A stretch of 33,223 nt of DNA from NCBI GenBank assembly GCA_035296965.1, contig DATGZX010000013.1, positions 1 through 33,223 on the forward strand, written 5' to 3'. Within the stretch, counting starts at the first letter, position 1, and each line of letters begins with the position of its first letter. The position numbers and the translations under genes were made by a program. The stretch is from DATGZX01 sp035296965 (GTDB lineage: Bacteria; Planctomycetota; Planctomycetia; Gemmatales; Gemmataceae). A model generated the notes under the pieces. It did no database searches. It worked only from the letters and a program-made list of their open reading frames with translations, and was not told the origin of the DNA. Of the stretch, positions 8,194 through 16,461 are shown piece after piece.

Positions 8194-9636
8194 TTAGTCA
8201 GGCCGCTCCGGAGCTTTGGCGGCGCCTCCTCCTAGGTTGGTCACATCCCATAGCAAGACTCTCCCTTGCCCACTGGTCGCCAGCAGGCGTCCGTCCGGGC
8301 TGAAACAGGCGTCCCGGCCGAAAGTGTGTGGAGAGATCAACGTCTCGCGGACTTTGCCGGCTGCGACGTCGACAAGGTAGATCCTGGGCTGAGAAGCGTC
8401 GCGCACGTCGAGCTGGCCACCCGGCTTGGTGATTGGCACCGTAAAGCTCATGACAGCCAGCCACTTACCGTCGGCACTGAACGCTGGCTTGCCGGTGATG
8501 GACCTTTCCCCGCCCTTGGGCTTGCCCAGATCGATCGCCTTGATTTGCTTTCGATCTGCAACGCGGAACAGCAGGATCCTTTTTTCATCTCCTTGCCCAT
8601 AAAACACCGCGAGCGTTTGGCCGTCTGGGGAGAATTGGGAATAGCCAAAGGTTGATTGTGGCGCCCCTGGGAACGACGCGACTTCCCGGCCCGTGACCGT
8701 GTCCCAGCATTTAAGCCAGGACCGCCAGTTGTCCCACTTCTTCGGATTCTCATACACATCATCGCAGGCCACAAGCAAGCGGCCATCCGGCGAAATGGTC
8801 AGCCCGAAAACCGAAGCAAACTTGTCTTGAATCGGAATCGACAGTTTGTCCTGCCCGGTAGCGACATCGAAGAGCTTCACCGCGTGCGCGTGACCGTTCT
8901 CGTCGTTAATTGCGCCCGCGAGTGTCTTTCCGTCAGGAGAAAAAACTAGAGACGCATTGGAGCCATCCGGCAGAGACAAGTATTGGCCGGTTTGCACGTT
9001 CCACAGGCTTGCGGCTTGCTTGGGCCGGAGCTCGTAGGTGCCCGGCACCTCCTCCCACGTTACAAACCTTGCTCCGTCCGGGGAGAGTTGCATCGAGCGA
9101 ATGTTGCGCGCCGGCTGATGTTTGAAAGTTTTTTGCAATTGCCCGTTCCTCAGGTCCCAGGCTCGCACCTCGCCATCGAACTGCCAGCGGAGCAGGTCCT
9201 TGTTTGCCTCTTGCACGCGCTCGTACTTGCGTTTCTCTTTCGAGACGTACAGCGTTCGCCAATCGGACGAGACATTGAGGTATTGGGCACTGCCCCGAAA
9301 AGCATAACCGGACTCGATACTCGTCAGCAACTTGCCGCTAAGCACGTCCCAGATTTCGACCAGGCCATCAGGATAGTCGCCGGCAATAATCTGCCTGCCG
9401 TCCGGCGAGAAGCGAAGACCGACCAACCATGCGTTCCGATGGGGGTGAATCAATTCCTGCTTCAAACGTGCCGATATGGCTTCCTCTTTAGGGCCGGGCT
9501 TGGGAGCAAGGACGGTGATCTCAAGATGCGTGGGAGCGACGTTGCCTTCTTTCCAGGCGTCGAAGCTGACCGTGACTTGCGCGGTGCCTGGGCCTGCTGT
9601 CTCGGGGGCCCGAACCGGGCCGTCGAGATTGCAATA
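8194..9636 (-). CDS. WD40 beta-propeller part of a frame split by TGA 9637-9639
   Basis: The frame from 9636 to the stop at 8194 encodes a linker and a WD40 propeller. WD40 repeats are clear from about base 9435 on: LRFSPDGRQIIAGDYPDG with VEIWDVLSGKLL, MQLSPDGARFVTWEE, LVFSPDGKTLAGAIND, LTISPDGRLLVACDD, SQFSPDGQTLAVF, and CFSPDGRLLATSGQGRVLLWDV. The only usual start codon upstream of the repeats is TTG at 9465-9463, giving 423 residues, with no well-spaced ribosome site. The 57 codons between the TGA and that TTG also look coding (DGPVRAPETAGPGTAQVTVS, FDAWKEGNVAPTHLEITVLA) and contain no ATG, GTG or TTG. The gene therefore looks like the C-terminal part of one protein starting at 10440. WD40 domains act as protein-binding platforms; no partner is evident. 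Confidence 0.8.
   Translation of the reverse strand, partial: YCNLDGPVRAPETAGPGTAQVTVSFDAWKEGNVAPTHLEITVLAPKPGPKEEAISARLKQELIHPHRNAWLVGLRFSPDGRQIIAGDYPDGLVEIWDVLSGKLLTSIESGYAFRGSAQYLNVSSDWRTLYVSKEKRKYERVQEANKDLLRWQFDGEVRAWDLRNGQLQKTFKHQPARNIRSMQLSPDGARFVTWEEVPGTYELRPKQAASLWNVQTGQYLSLPDGSNASLVFSPDGKTLAGAINDENGHAHAVKLFDVATGQDKLSIPIQDKFASVFGLTISPDGRLLVACDDVYENPKKWDNWRSWLKCWDTVTGREVASFPGAPQSTFGYSQFSPDGQTLAVFYGQGDEKRILLFRVADRKQIKAIDLGKPKGGERSITGKPAFSADGKWLAVMSFTVPITKPGGQLDVRDASQPRIYLVDVAAGKVRETLISPHTFGRDACFSPDGRLLATSGQGRVLLWDVTNLGGGAAKAPERPD
9601..9627 (-). promoter_or_regulatory. Hairpin just downstream of the in-frame TGA (bSECIS-like candidate)
   Basis: On the minus strand CTCG, a 2x2 internal loop (AC/CC), GGCCCG, loop GTT, CGGGCC and CGAG form a 27-base stem-loop. 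The loop begins 21 bases after the TGA and its first base is G. Published bacterial SECIS rules, as I remember them, ask for a loop about 16-37 bases from UGA with a G among its first two bases. There is no bulged U like that of the E. coli fdhF element, and GC-rich DNA often forms hairpins by chance. Confidence 0.35.
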
Positions 9637-10440
9637 TCAGCATCCCCGTTTTAGCTCGTAGCGCTCGCGAACTGGAGGATCGTGCGGGCTCTTGGCCAGA
9701 TAAGTAACTTCCACGACAGGATAAGCCTTGGCGGGAATCAGCCCTTCGTAATCGATAAAAGTGGTCGTACCCGGCCCGATGCCGGGACTGCCGACGCCGA
9801 GCACGAGGTCGGCTTCTCGATCGATGGTTAGCTGCTGTCGGCCAAAGAAAGTGACCTGCAAGGGACCGTCAAAATGAATGATCGGCGCGTCCTGTGCTCG
9901 ATCGGCGAACTGGAGAACGCCGTTGACATCGACATAAAAGGCGCGTTCCGGAACACGCCCTCCGATGCCTGTTCCTTTCTTGCCCGGTATTTCAAGTTCG
10001 ACCAGGACCTGGTAGCCTCGTGCCCTGGGGTTCTTGTCCAAAAAAGCCTTCGCCAGGTCGTCCTGGGCGGCAATCGAGTCCAACTTCGACGCTGTGACGC
10101 TCAGCCTTTTGTGCAGCCGCTCGCCTACCTGGACATCGCCGATCTCAAATTTATACTCGCCCTCATCCGCGCCATCCCATCTCCTGGCCGCGACCTTTTT
10201 GCCGGCCTCGGTCAAGTCGCCGTTGCCGTTACGATCGACGTATAACGTATCGCCATCCTGCACGAGCCAAAGCCGGGTCGTTGCCTCGGGCCCGAAGACA
10301 AGCAGGCAATACTTGGGCTTGAATCGGTAAGGAGGTTCCTTGGCAATGACCCGCTCGATCTTCGACAAATCCACGGCGAAATGTTTTGCAGGCAAGAAGG
10401 CGACCAAGGCCAGAGCTGCAAGAAAATGTTGGAGCTTCAT
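9637..10440 (-). CDS. Exported protein with DRNGNGDL calcium-type loop; N-terminal part of split frame
   Basis: A 267-residue protein ending at TGA 9637-9639. It begins with a signal peptide (MKLQHFLAALALVAFLPAKHFA). The domain after it contains YCLLVFGPEATTRLWLVQDG, then TLYVDRNGNGDLTE, whose DxNxNGDL loop is EF-hand/dockerin-like and may bind calcium. FYVDVNGVLQF and VLGVGSPGIGPGTTTF follow. I believe this domain recurs in planctomycete exported proteins but cannot name a Pfam entry. The start is strong: GGAGGT lies 6 bases before ATG. The end is odd: the last sense codons give KRGC, the stop is TGA, and the same frame goes straight on as YCNLDGPVR and into a WD40 propeller. See the finding on possible recoding. 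Confidence 0.8.
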   Translation of the reverse strand: MKLQHFLAALALVAFLPAKHFAVDLSKIERVIAKEPPYRFKPKYCLLVFGPEATTRLWLVQDGDTLYVDRNGNGDLTEAGKKVAARRWDGADEGEYKFEIGDVQVGERLHKRLSVTASKLDSIAAQDDLAKAFLDKNPRARGYQVLVELEIPGKKGTGIGGRVPERAFYVDVNGVLQFADRAQDAPIIHFDGPLQVTFFGRQQLTIDREADLVLGVGSPGIGPGTTTFIDYEGLIPAKAYPVVEVTYLAKSPHDPPVRERYELKRGC

Positions 10441-10534
10441 CGAGTACCTCCAGGTGTTGATGGCGCCCAGGATTATACATCTGCGCCATCTGCGTGACTC
10501 AGAAAAAATCGTCAGGAATAATTGCTGGCAGATC

Positions 10535-10795
10535 TGGTTTCTACAATTAAGTGATCTGATATGAGTTATCCGCTACTCGGCCCTTCACCCGGCCCGTGAC
10601 GGGGCTCGACTCGCCGGCGAGCCGAGCCCCGTCATGGGCCGCGTTAAGAGAGAACAGAAATAGCAACTCCCAAATTCAAACTGTACACCCTCTGCCGCCG
10701 CGCTGGATGCAGGGACAGAGGTTCGCCGATCTGCGTTCGACTCAAGCCCTCAATTGGTGCCGGTCCAAAACCGGGGCTTCCGTGCCGTCAGCCCA
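10535..10795. repeat. Duplicated ~260-bp structured element, copy A
   Basis: This stretch matches 18585-18852 along its length. Shared parts, in order, are an AT-richer leader (GTTTCTACAATTAAGTGATC here), a GC palindrome centred on the CCGG at 10614-10617, TTAAGAGAGAACAGAAAT and CAACTCCCAAATTC, a CGCCGCGCTGGATGCA block, and a terminal hairpin with the TTCCGTGCCGTC loop. It lies between the start of the 9637-10440 gene and the end of the HEAT gene. There is no ORF in common between the two copies. It could be a non-autonomous mobile element or a structured RNA. Confidence 0.75.
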
Positions 10796-10842
10796 TAGGC
10801 ATCACGCTTCGTCACCGTGTGGCCTGGGGTTCAGCTTCCCAG

Positions 10843-11010
10843 AGTGTGGCCGGGGCTGGAGGTACTCCGGAAGCCCCGGGCGAACCCTGCTGCGACTCTC
10901 TCCAACAAGAAGTCAGCCGCCGCTGCGATCGTTTCGTCGCGCACTCAGGACAGCATGGTCGCTGTCTGCTCCTCCGGGGCTTCCGGAGTACCTCCAGCCC
11001 CGGCCACACT
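10843..11010. repeat. MITE-like element with perfect 37-bp inverted repeats
   Basis: Bases 10843-10879 are repeated as an exact reverse complement at 10974-11010, 94 bases apart. Each arm is itself a hairpin: GGGGCT/AGCCCC with an inner GGAG-TAC-CTCC. The outer stem matches the GCCGGGGCT/AGCCCCGGC hairpin family seen at 16432 and 18823, with the loop replaced by another short palindrome. Confidence 0.8.
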
Positions 11011-11020
11011 TCCACTTAAC

Positions 11021-11055
11021 TCGCTAAAAGGGGACGCGGACCGTTTACGCGACTG
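11021..11055 (+). repeat. REP-type arm TCGCTAAAAGGGGACGCGGACCG
   Basis: A 35-base unit that recurs at 16462-16497 with one extra A. At 16462 it forms one arm around a RAYT remnant, so this single arm is probably a solo REP element. In both places it follows the GGGGCT/AGCCCC hairpin. Confidence 0.65.
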
Positions 11056-11075
11056 CATGCAGGCCCCCACCACTG

Positions 11076-12623
11076 TTACTTCTTTCGCTTTTCCCCGACC
11101 GATCCCTCCAAAGAGGTCCATCGGGCAACAATCTTGCCCATCCAGGCATTTACGCCAAACTTGTTGCCATTGCGCAGATACCAAAGAGTTACGGTTACCG
11201 ATTCGAAATCCTTTTCGAACGCTTCCTTATCCCACTCGACTGGAAATCGAGCCGATTGCCCAGGTCTCAATGTTAATGATTCCCGCTCACTCTTGCTGCC
11301 AGTTGGCCAACGCGTTTGCTGGGCATTCTCTGAGACCATCTCAATTACCGACGGTTCCCGCATGAGGTCTATCGTTCTATTGGAGGAATTCGTCAGAACG
11401 GCAGTCACTTTGTCTTTATCTCGCAGCAAAACAGCCTCCACGGGGGCAGGGTCGTAGGGAAGAATCTTCGCCAGGTATTCCCTTCGCCGACGGGTGTCCG
11501 GGATCTGCCTCGTCTTCTCCCAGGCATCTTGACTCGTTTGAACGTGCAGTGGGAAAGTGTGCCCTGTCAATTCCTTCAATGCTTCCTGTGCCTCGAAGGC
11601 TGGTAGTTGGAGCGTCTGAGCACTACCGCCATCATCGTTTTGCAAGAACGAGATGAGGGTGGGGACAACTCGTTCACTCTTACAGCGGCGTAAGGCCTCG
11701 ATGACCTTGGAGGCCATGAATCCATCCTCGATGCCGCGCGCCGCATTCATGAGAACCTTTTCCGAGGGGATAGCGTCGCGTTGGGCAAGAACCCCGATGG
11801 CAATGGCTCGGATGTGGGCGTCAGGGTCAGCCAAGAGCTGAGTCATCCTGTCAACCGATTTCTTACCGGCGAGTTCGGCGTAGACGCTAGCGGCCAAACG
11901 ACGAACCGTCTTATCTTTGCTGGCAAGGAGCTTCTCGACGGCACCAGCCTCGCCGCGCAAAAGGAATTGGCGAGTTCGGGGCTCAACGAATCGCTGGAAC
12001 TCATCCGGATCGTAAGGCCACGGCAGCACCCCGCCGCAAACAAACTTCAGCGAGCGGTCTAACACTTCCGAATCCTTGGAGTTCAAAAATTGGGGCACTG
12101 TGGCTCGAGGGTTCGCTCCCCGGAGAGCAAGGTAATAGGGCTCCAACGAGATTGGCTGAACGCCTCGGTACGTGTCCAGGGAGGGATAAATATTCGGGTC
12201 CTTTTTGTCCCAGCTACGTCGGAAGTTAAGAAACCAGATGTTCGGGCGAGTAACTTCCTTCACGTCGCCCATCATTTCGGTCGACGTGAAGCTGAAAACC
12301 TCGCCACCATTCTCTTGCCAGCCGACAAACGGACCCAAGAGGATCTTGTGCTCGCCGGGTTTGATTTTCCCCTCGATCACGCGATCAATGACAAGTTCCG
12401 TCCTGCTTTCGAGAGTTATGCAGACGTCTCCCTTGCACTGGTTGTGCGACTCCACCGCAGCCTTGTTCCATCTGCCGACAACAATAACAGGCATTTTTGC
12501 TAGTTCTTCATCCGGCACAAAAATGGGAGGAACGGCATTGGCAGCGGGCACGAGCGACAATGCCAGTGCCAACACTTGAAAGCCCAGTAGCGTGCGTGTT
12601 TCCTGTGCAATACGCAATGTCAT
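11076..12623 (-). CDS. Exported HEAT-repeat protein, unknown function
   Basis: A 515-residue protein starting at ATG 12623, chosen because a GGGGGA ribosome site sits about 6 bases upstream and the start gives a good signal peptide (hydrophobic core LLGFQVLALALSLVP, probable cut after AANA). The longer reading from 12764 adds 47 residues with no export signal. Residues about 30-180 contain a Cys pair (CKGDVC) and a beta-rich segment LVIDRVIEGKIKPGEHKILL. About 228-353 are HEAT repeats (VRRLAASVYAELAGKKSVDR, AHIRAIAIGVLAQRDA, ASKVIEALRRCKSERVVPTL). The last about 120 residues look like an Ig-type beta domain (LTLRPGQSARFPVEW). No enzyme motif is present; a periplasmic scaffold is likely. Confidence 0.8.
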   Translation of the reverse strand: MTLRIAQETRTLLGFQVLALALSLVPAANAVPPIFVPDEELAKMPVIVVGRWNKAAVESHNQCKGDVCITLESRTELVIDRVIEGKIKPGEHKILLGPFVGWQENGGEVFSFTSTEMMGDVKEVTRPNIWFLNFRRSWDKKDPNIYPSLDTYRGVQPISLEPYYLALRGANPRATVPQFLNSKDSEVLDRSLKFVCGGVLPWPYDPDEFQRFVEPRTRQFLLRGEAGAVEKLLASKDKTVRRLAASVYAELAGKKSVDRMTQLLADPDAHIRAIAIGVLAQRDAIPSEKVLMNAARGIEDGFMASKVIEALRRCKSERVVPTLISFLQNDDGGSAQTLQLPAFEAQEALKELTGHTFPLHVQTSQDAWEKTRQIPDTRRRREYLAKILPYDPAPVEAVLLRDKDKVTAVLTNSSNRTIDLMREPSVIEMVSENAQQTRWPTGSKSERESLTLRPGQSARFPVEWDKEAFEKDFESVTVTLWYLRNGNKFGVNAWMGKIVARWTSLEGSVGEKRKK

Positions 12624-12838
12624 AGCAATCCCCCGATTAGCTTGGTCGGTCGGACGTTCACCAGTCCGCGCGTTTTGCATCAAGGGATGAATATGCCGAC
12701 GGCCAAGATAGCGAGCCCGACCACTGTTCGCTGTCCGAGTGCCAGCCGGCCCGCCAGCCAGCATGCGTTCGGCGGATAACGGTGCGCTTGGCGACCTGCG
12801 TTACAAAATATCCAGTGCGGCTTTCCATATCGACACTT

Positions 12839-15376
12839 TTAAGGAGCTTGAGTTAGGCGCCCTGCCTTCGTCGCCAAGCGCCGGAGCGAGACCCTCGCTT
12901 CCTGGGTCAGCCAGCCCTCTGCATTCCCTTGTGCGAACTTGGCCAGCAGCGCCTCTGCTTCCGGCGTGCCGATCTGCTCTAAGACGGCGACGGAGCGGCC
13001 GACTTGCAAGCGCTGGCTTCGGAGCTTATCGAGTATTAGCTGAATTCGATGGCGGCTTTCAAGGCTCGGGTTGGCCGCGAGAGCACGGCGTAACGCGGGT
13101 TCGGCACGCTCGCGTAGTTCCTCGAGTTCGCGCGTAGCCTTCGAGCGAGCTTCGAACTGGTCGCTATCGAGTGCGGCGATCAATTCGGTTAGTCGTGCGG
13201 AGACCTCTGGCTGCAATTGCTTTGCCAGGAATGACACAGTTCTATGCTTTCCGGCAACCAGTCTCCATTTCGCGCGAAAGGCAATCGGGCCTCCTGAGCC
13301 AAGCTCTGCCCAGAGCGAACTCAGTTCATTTGATTCTAACCGCAGTTCGGGCATTCTGCCGTCAACACACAACCCGGTTACATCCCAAACCAATATCGCA
13401 TAATCGCCGGATGTTGCGCTCGCGATTGTGCGCCCGTCCGAAGCAAAAGCAATAGCATCGATGTGGCGAGGATGCTTGAAAGTACAGACCTTCTCACCAG
13501 ACGCAACGTCCCAAAGCTCGATAGTTCCCGACTCGCTCGCCAGCGCCGCCAGACTACCGTCCGGCGACATCGCCAGGGCGGCGATGCCACAGCTCACCTC
13601 TGTGTCAAGCAATGCCATCCTTCCTCGCGGCCGCGGGAGGTCTCTACAGGAACACGCTTCAGCGCCGGAAGCTAGGTCCCAGCCACATAGTTTGCCATCG
13701 GCGGCGCCGGTATAGAGCAGCTTGCCATTTGGTGCAAAGGCCAAATGCGTCGGATTGTACCACCAGCCCGGAAAATTCAGAGACGGGCCCTTTTTCCCGG
13801 ATCGGGAGTCCCAGATTTGCACTGGAATACGATCAGTGGCCAGTATCAGCGTGTCTCCAGCCGGGGATAGGAAAGCATGCTGCAACAGGCTCGCGCCATC
13901 GTTGCCGGGAATGAGGGAAAGCTGTTTGCCCGTAACCCGTTCCCAGACATGGATGGTGTCTCCACCCGCTGCGATAACTTGGCCGTCGAGTGATACGCCT
14001 GCCACGAAACGTTTGCTTTTCGACGGAGCCTGGAAAGGAAAACATCGCTCCACCTGCCCTAGGGCCAAATCCCAGGATCGCGCACCGGTTTCCTCGACAG
14101 TCAGGCCTTTGATTTGCGCCTCTTGGCCGAACCAAATCGACGAGAAGGTGGTGCACTCATACTGGCGGATGAGTTCGCCGGTTAAAGTTTTCCAAACGCA
14201 TACCGTGCCGTCCGTGCTCTTTGACACCAACACCTCGGAACCCGGACTATAAGCCAGCGACAACACGGTACACTCATGTCCTTGCGTAGGATGTTTCTGC
14301 TTGGTCGCAACATCCAACAGAGTGACGACATTGCCTTCTCCAAGAGCCAGAGTCTTGCTGTCTGGTGAAAAAGTGAGGGCATTTCCCTTGGGGAGAACAT
14401 TCAGACAAGCGAGCGCTCGCCCTGTGTCAATCTGCCAGAGACAGATTGCGCCTGCCCTCGTAGCCAGGAACCTGTCATTCGGTGAAAATGAGATCGCGGA
14501 AACGTAGCTTCCGTCTACGGGCCATTCGCGAACCTGCTTGCCCGTTTCCATTTCCACGAGGCAAACCGTGCTTCGCTTGCTGATGTGAGCAAGTGTGCGC
14601 CCATCTGAGGAGACAGCCAAGTGGGAACTTCCCGCAGGAAAGCGTCGAAGCTCAGATCCTCGACTAAGATCCCAGATGCAAACCAGCCCCTGTAGTGATC
14701 CCGAGACCAAGAACCTGCCGTTCATTGCGAACGCCAATGAATCTACGAATCCTCGCGGCGGCTGCAGGTTGCGCAGCTCCTTGCCGCTTTCGACATTCCA
14801 GAGACGGATAATGCCTGCACCATCGCTGGTCGAGTGCTCTGCACCTGCGACGACCTTCCCATTTGGCGAGAAAGCCAAAGAACCAATGATTCGCCCGGGC
14901 GCCAAGCGTCGAAGGCGGCGGCCGGTGACGGAGTCCCAGAGATCTAACCACTGTCCACCCGATGCGAGCAGCTTTCCATTCGGAGAGAAAGCGATGCAGT
15001 CGATGCCATTTTCCAGATCTCCAAATCGCCGCAGTTCTCTGCCGGTGACGGCATCCCAAAGGTAGATCCGGTAAGGTTTCTCGCCAACAGGGCTATTCCA
15101 CGAATCAGCGCCTCCTGCCGAGGCCAGAAGTTTGCCATCGGGAGAGAACGCAAGGGCGGAGATGTGATCGTCATCCTGTCGAAAGCGCACGGTCCCCAGG
15201 CGGGCTATGGCTCCTTCGGGCAAGGTATCGCCGTACAGGTCTGTGCGCGGCGGCTTGCTCCTTGATGAGGCGCGAGTTTCTTCTTTGGCTGGAAACTGAC
15301 ACTTAGCTTCCTGAGGAAAGGCAAGAATCGGGCAAATTCCTAGGAAAACGCACAGACAAACCCCGCGCCTCTTCAT
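12839..15376 (-). CDS. Exported WD40 protein with C-terminal HEAT-like module (paralogue 1)
   Basis: An 845-residue protein from ATG 15376 (MKRRGVCLCVFLGICPILAF signal peptide); an upstream ATG at 15421 adds 15 residues without an export signal. Residues about 55-690 contain many WD40 repeats with AFSPDGKLLASAGG, AFSPNGKLLASGGQ, SFSPNDRFLATRAGAICLWQ, AMSPDGSLAALASESGTIEL, and YAILVWDVTG, enough for two propellers. The last about 170 residues are a helical module beginning LRLESNELSSLWAELGSGGP, then LIAALDSDQFEARSKATREL and ending near EGWLTQEARVSLRRLA. The same module ends the gene at 16786-18483, so the two are paralogues. The module is common after WD40 domains in planctomycetes as far as I recall. 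Ribosome site is weak. Role is probably scaffolding outside the cytoplasm. Confidence 0.85.
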   Translation of the reverse strand: MKRRGVCLCVFLGICPILAFPQEAKCQFPAKEETRASSRSKPPRTDLYGDTLPEGAIARLGTVRFRQDDDHISALAFSPDGKLLASAGGADSWNSPVGEKPYRIYLWDAVTGRELRRFGDLENGIDCIAFSPNGKLLASGGQWLDLWDSVTGRRLRRLAPGRIIGSLAFSPNGKVVAGAEHSTSDGAGIIRLWNVESGKELRNLQPPRGFVDSLAFAMNGRFLVSGSLQGLVCIWDLSRGSELRRFPAGSSHLAVSSDGRTLAHISKRSTVCLVEMETGKQVREWPVDGSYVSAISFSPNDRFLATRAGAICLWQIDTGRALACLNVLPKGNALTFSPDSKTLALGEGNVVTLLDVATKQKHPTQGHECTVLSLAYSPGSEVLVSKSTDGTVCVWKTLTGELIRQYECTTFSSIWFGQEAQIKGLTVEETGARSWDLALGQVERCFPFQAPSKSKRFVAGVSLDGQVIAAGGDTIHVWERVTGKQLSLIPGNDGASLLQHAFLSPAGDTLILATDRIPVQIWDSRSGKKGPSLNFPGWWYNPTHLAFAPNGKLLYTGAADGKLCGWDLASGAEACSCRDLPRPRGRMALLDTEVSCGIAALAMSPDGSLAALASESGTIELWDVASGEKVCTFKHPRHIDAIAFASDGRTIASATSGDYAILVWDVTGLCVDGRMPELRLESNELSSLWAELGSGGPIAFRAKWRLVAGKHRTVSFLAKQLQPEVSARLTELIAALDSDQFEARSKATRELEELRERAEPALRRALAANPSLESRHRIQLILDKLRSQRLQVGRSVAVLEQIGTPEAEALLAKFAQGNAEGWLTQEARVSLRRLATKAGRLTQAP

Positions 15377-15669
15377 GGCTGGGTTACTCAAGATTTGATG
15401 CGATGGATCAGATCGTACCATGCCCCCATGCTACCGCTACCCTCGCGACAGAGCGAGTCTGTTTGACATTCCGCGAAATGAGCCGACCTAATGCCGCCCG
15501 CCTGGACGGCCGAAGGTTTACTGGCGGCTGCCCGCAAGTCCGCATGAAGAACAGACTCCTTTACACCGGTTTGGGTCCATGATTTGCGCGGGCAAAGTGC
15601 TGCGCACCAAGGGCTCAAGCTCGCCTTTGCTAAAACCAATTCGCGAGGGCGTGGACGAGCCCCTCAAAT

Positions 15670-15813
15670 ATGCGACAATCAGTAATATTGTGCGGGCTAA
15701 TTGGTGCCGATCGCATACGCGTCGAGATCAGCGCCCTGGCCTTCAGCCCTGATTGCGAACGATTGGCCTCTGTCAGCAACTACACCGTTCAACTCTGGGA
15801 ATTGACAAAATGA
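15670..15813 (+). CDS. One-blade WD40 mini-ORF upstream of Clp-N gene
   Basis: A 47-residue ORF from ATG 15670 to TGA 15813. Its second half is a complete WD40 blade: ISALAFSPDCERLASVSNYT followed by VQLWELTK. The stop overlaps the ATG of the next gene as ATGA, which is typical of translational coupling. No signal peptide and no clear ribosome site are seen. A single blade cannot close a propeller. The ORF is most likely the tail of a decayed WD40 gene or a domain remnant left by recombination with the flanking paralogues. A functional leader peptide is possible but less likely. Confidence 0.5.
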   Translation: MRQSVILCGLIGADRIRVEISALAFSPDCERLASVSNYTVQLWELTK

Positions 15814-16316
15814 CACGTCCAAGTCCTCAGTGGATTAAGGAAAGGGTTTCCCAAGACTTACTCTGGGGCGGTCTGTCAGTCTTCACAGATAGAGCCCGAA
15901 AGCTTCTTGCCCATGGCCAGCGTCAAGCAACCTATGACCATTGCCATGTCATCATGCCGGAGCACCTCCTGCTGGCCCTGGCGTCCCTGGAGCCAGGCGT
16001 GGCCAGCGTCGCGCTGGAGGCGCTTGGCATGAAGCTTTCGGAACATCACCAAGCTATCGGCGGTCTGACTCCAGCTAGGAAAGTTGATGGGCCAGAAATC
16101 GAGCCTGCACCCGACGCGGACGCCAAAGCCATCGTGGTGTACGCAAAAGCGCAAGCCCGCGCACTGGGTCATAAGTACGTAGGTACCGAACATCTCGTGC
16201 TCGGTATGCTCCAATGCGAAAATTGCCCCGCCCCTCAGTACCTGCGCCGGCATGGCATCTCGATTGATGCCTTCCGCGAAGAGGTCCTGAAGTTGCTGAG
16301 TCTGAACCAATCATAG
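15810..16316 (+). CDS. Stand-alone Clp N-terminal domain protein
   Basis: A 168-residue protein made of two Clp-N repeats and no AAA+ ATPase. Repeat 1 contains FTDRARKLLAHGQRQA and HVIMPEHLLLALASLEPGVA; repeat 2 contains AKAIVVYAKAQARALGHKYV, GTEHLVLGMLQ and the closing ISIDAFREEVLKLL. In ClpA, ClpB and ClpC this domain binds adaptors and substrates. Stand-alone forms such as ClpS-like or ClpC-N-only proteins are thought to act as adaptors or decoys, but that is inference here. Start: ATG 15810 is chosen because upstream codons (from 15753) read over the WD40 mini-ORF in another frame and do not look coding. Translation may depend on the upstream ORF through the ATGA overlap. Confidence 0.82.
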   Translation: MTRPSPQWIKERVSQDLLWGGLSVFTDRARKLLAHGQRQATYDHCHVIMPEHLLLALASLEPGVASVALEALGMKLSEHHQAIGGLTPARKVDGPEIEPAPDADAKAIVVYAKAQARALGHKYVGTEHLVLGMLQCENCPAPQYLRRHGISIDAFREEVLKLLSLNQS

Positions 16317-16431
16317 GACCCAAGCTTGGGCTCGATCGGCTTGCGTTCCGGCGCTAGTCAGATGCTCCCTGACCGTGGTGGTGCTCCCCCCCTCTTCCAG
16401 ATGCTGCCCCAGCTCCGTCGTGCGGCCAAGC

Positions 16432-16458
16432 CCGGGGCTTCCGTGCCGTCAGCCCCGG
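16432..16458. repeat. Hairpin CCGGGGCT - TCCGTGCCGTC - AGCCCCGG
   Basis: A perfect 8-bp stem with an 11-base loop, 116 bases after the Clp-N stop. There is no T-run, so simple Rho-independent termination is not obvious. It is directly followed by the TCGCTAAAAAGGGGACGCGG arm at 16462, as also happens near 11000. Confidence 0.7.
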
Positions 16459-16461
16459 CCA

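Noticed and set aside
7868..8197. 109-residue plus-strand ORF
   Set aside because: No recognisable domain, no ribosome site, and a conflicting ORF on the other strand.
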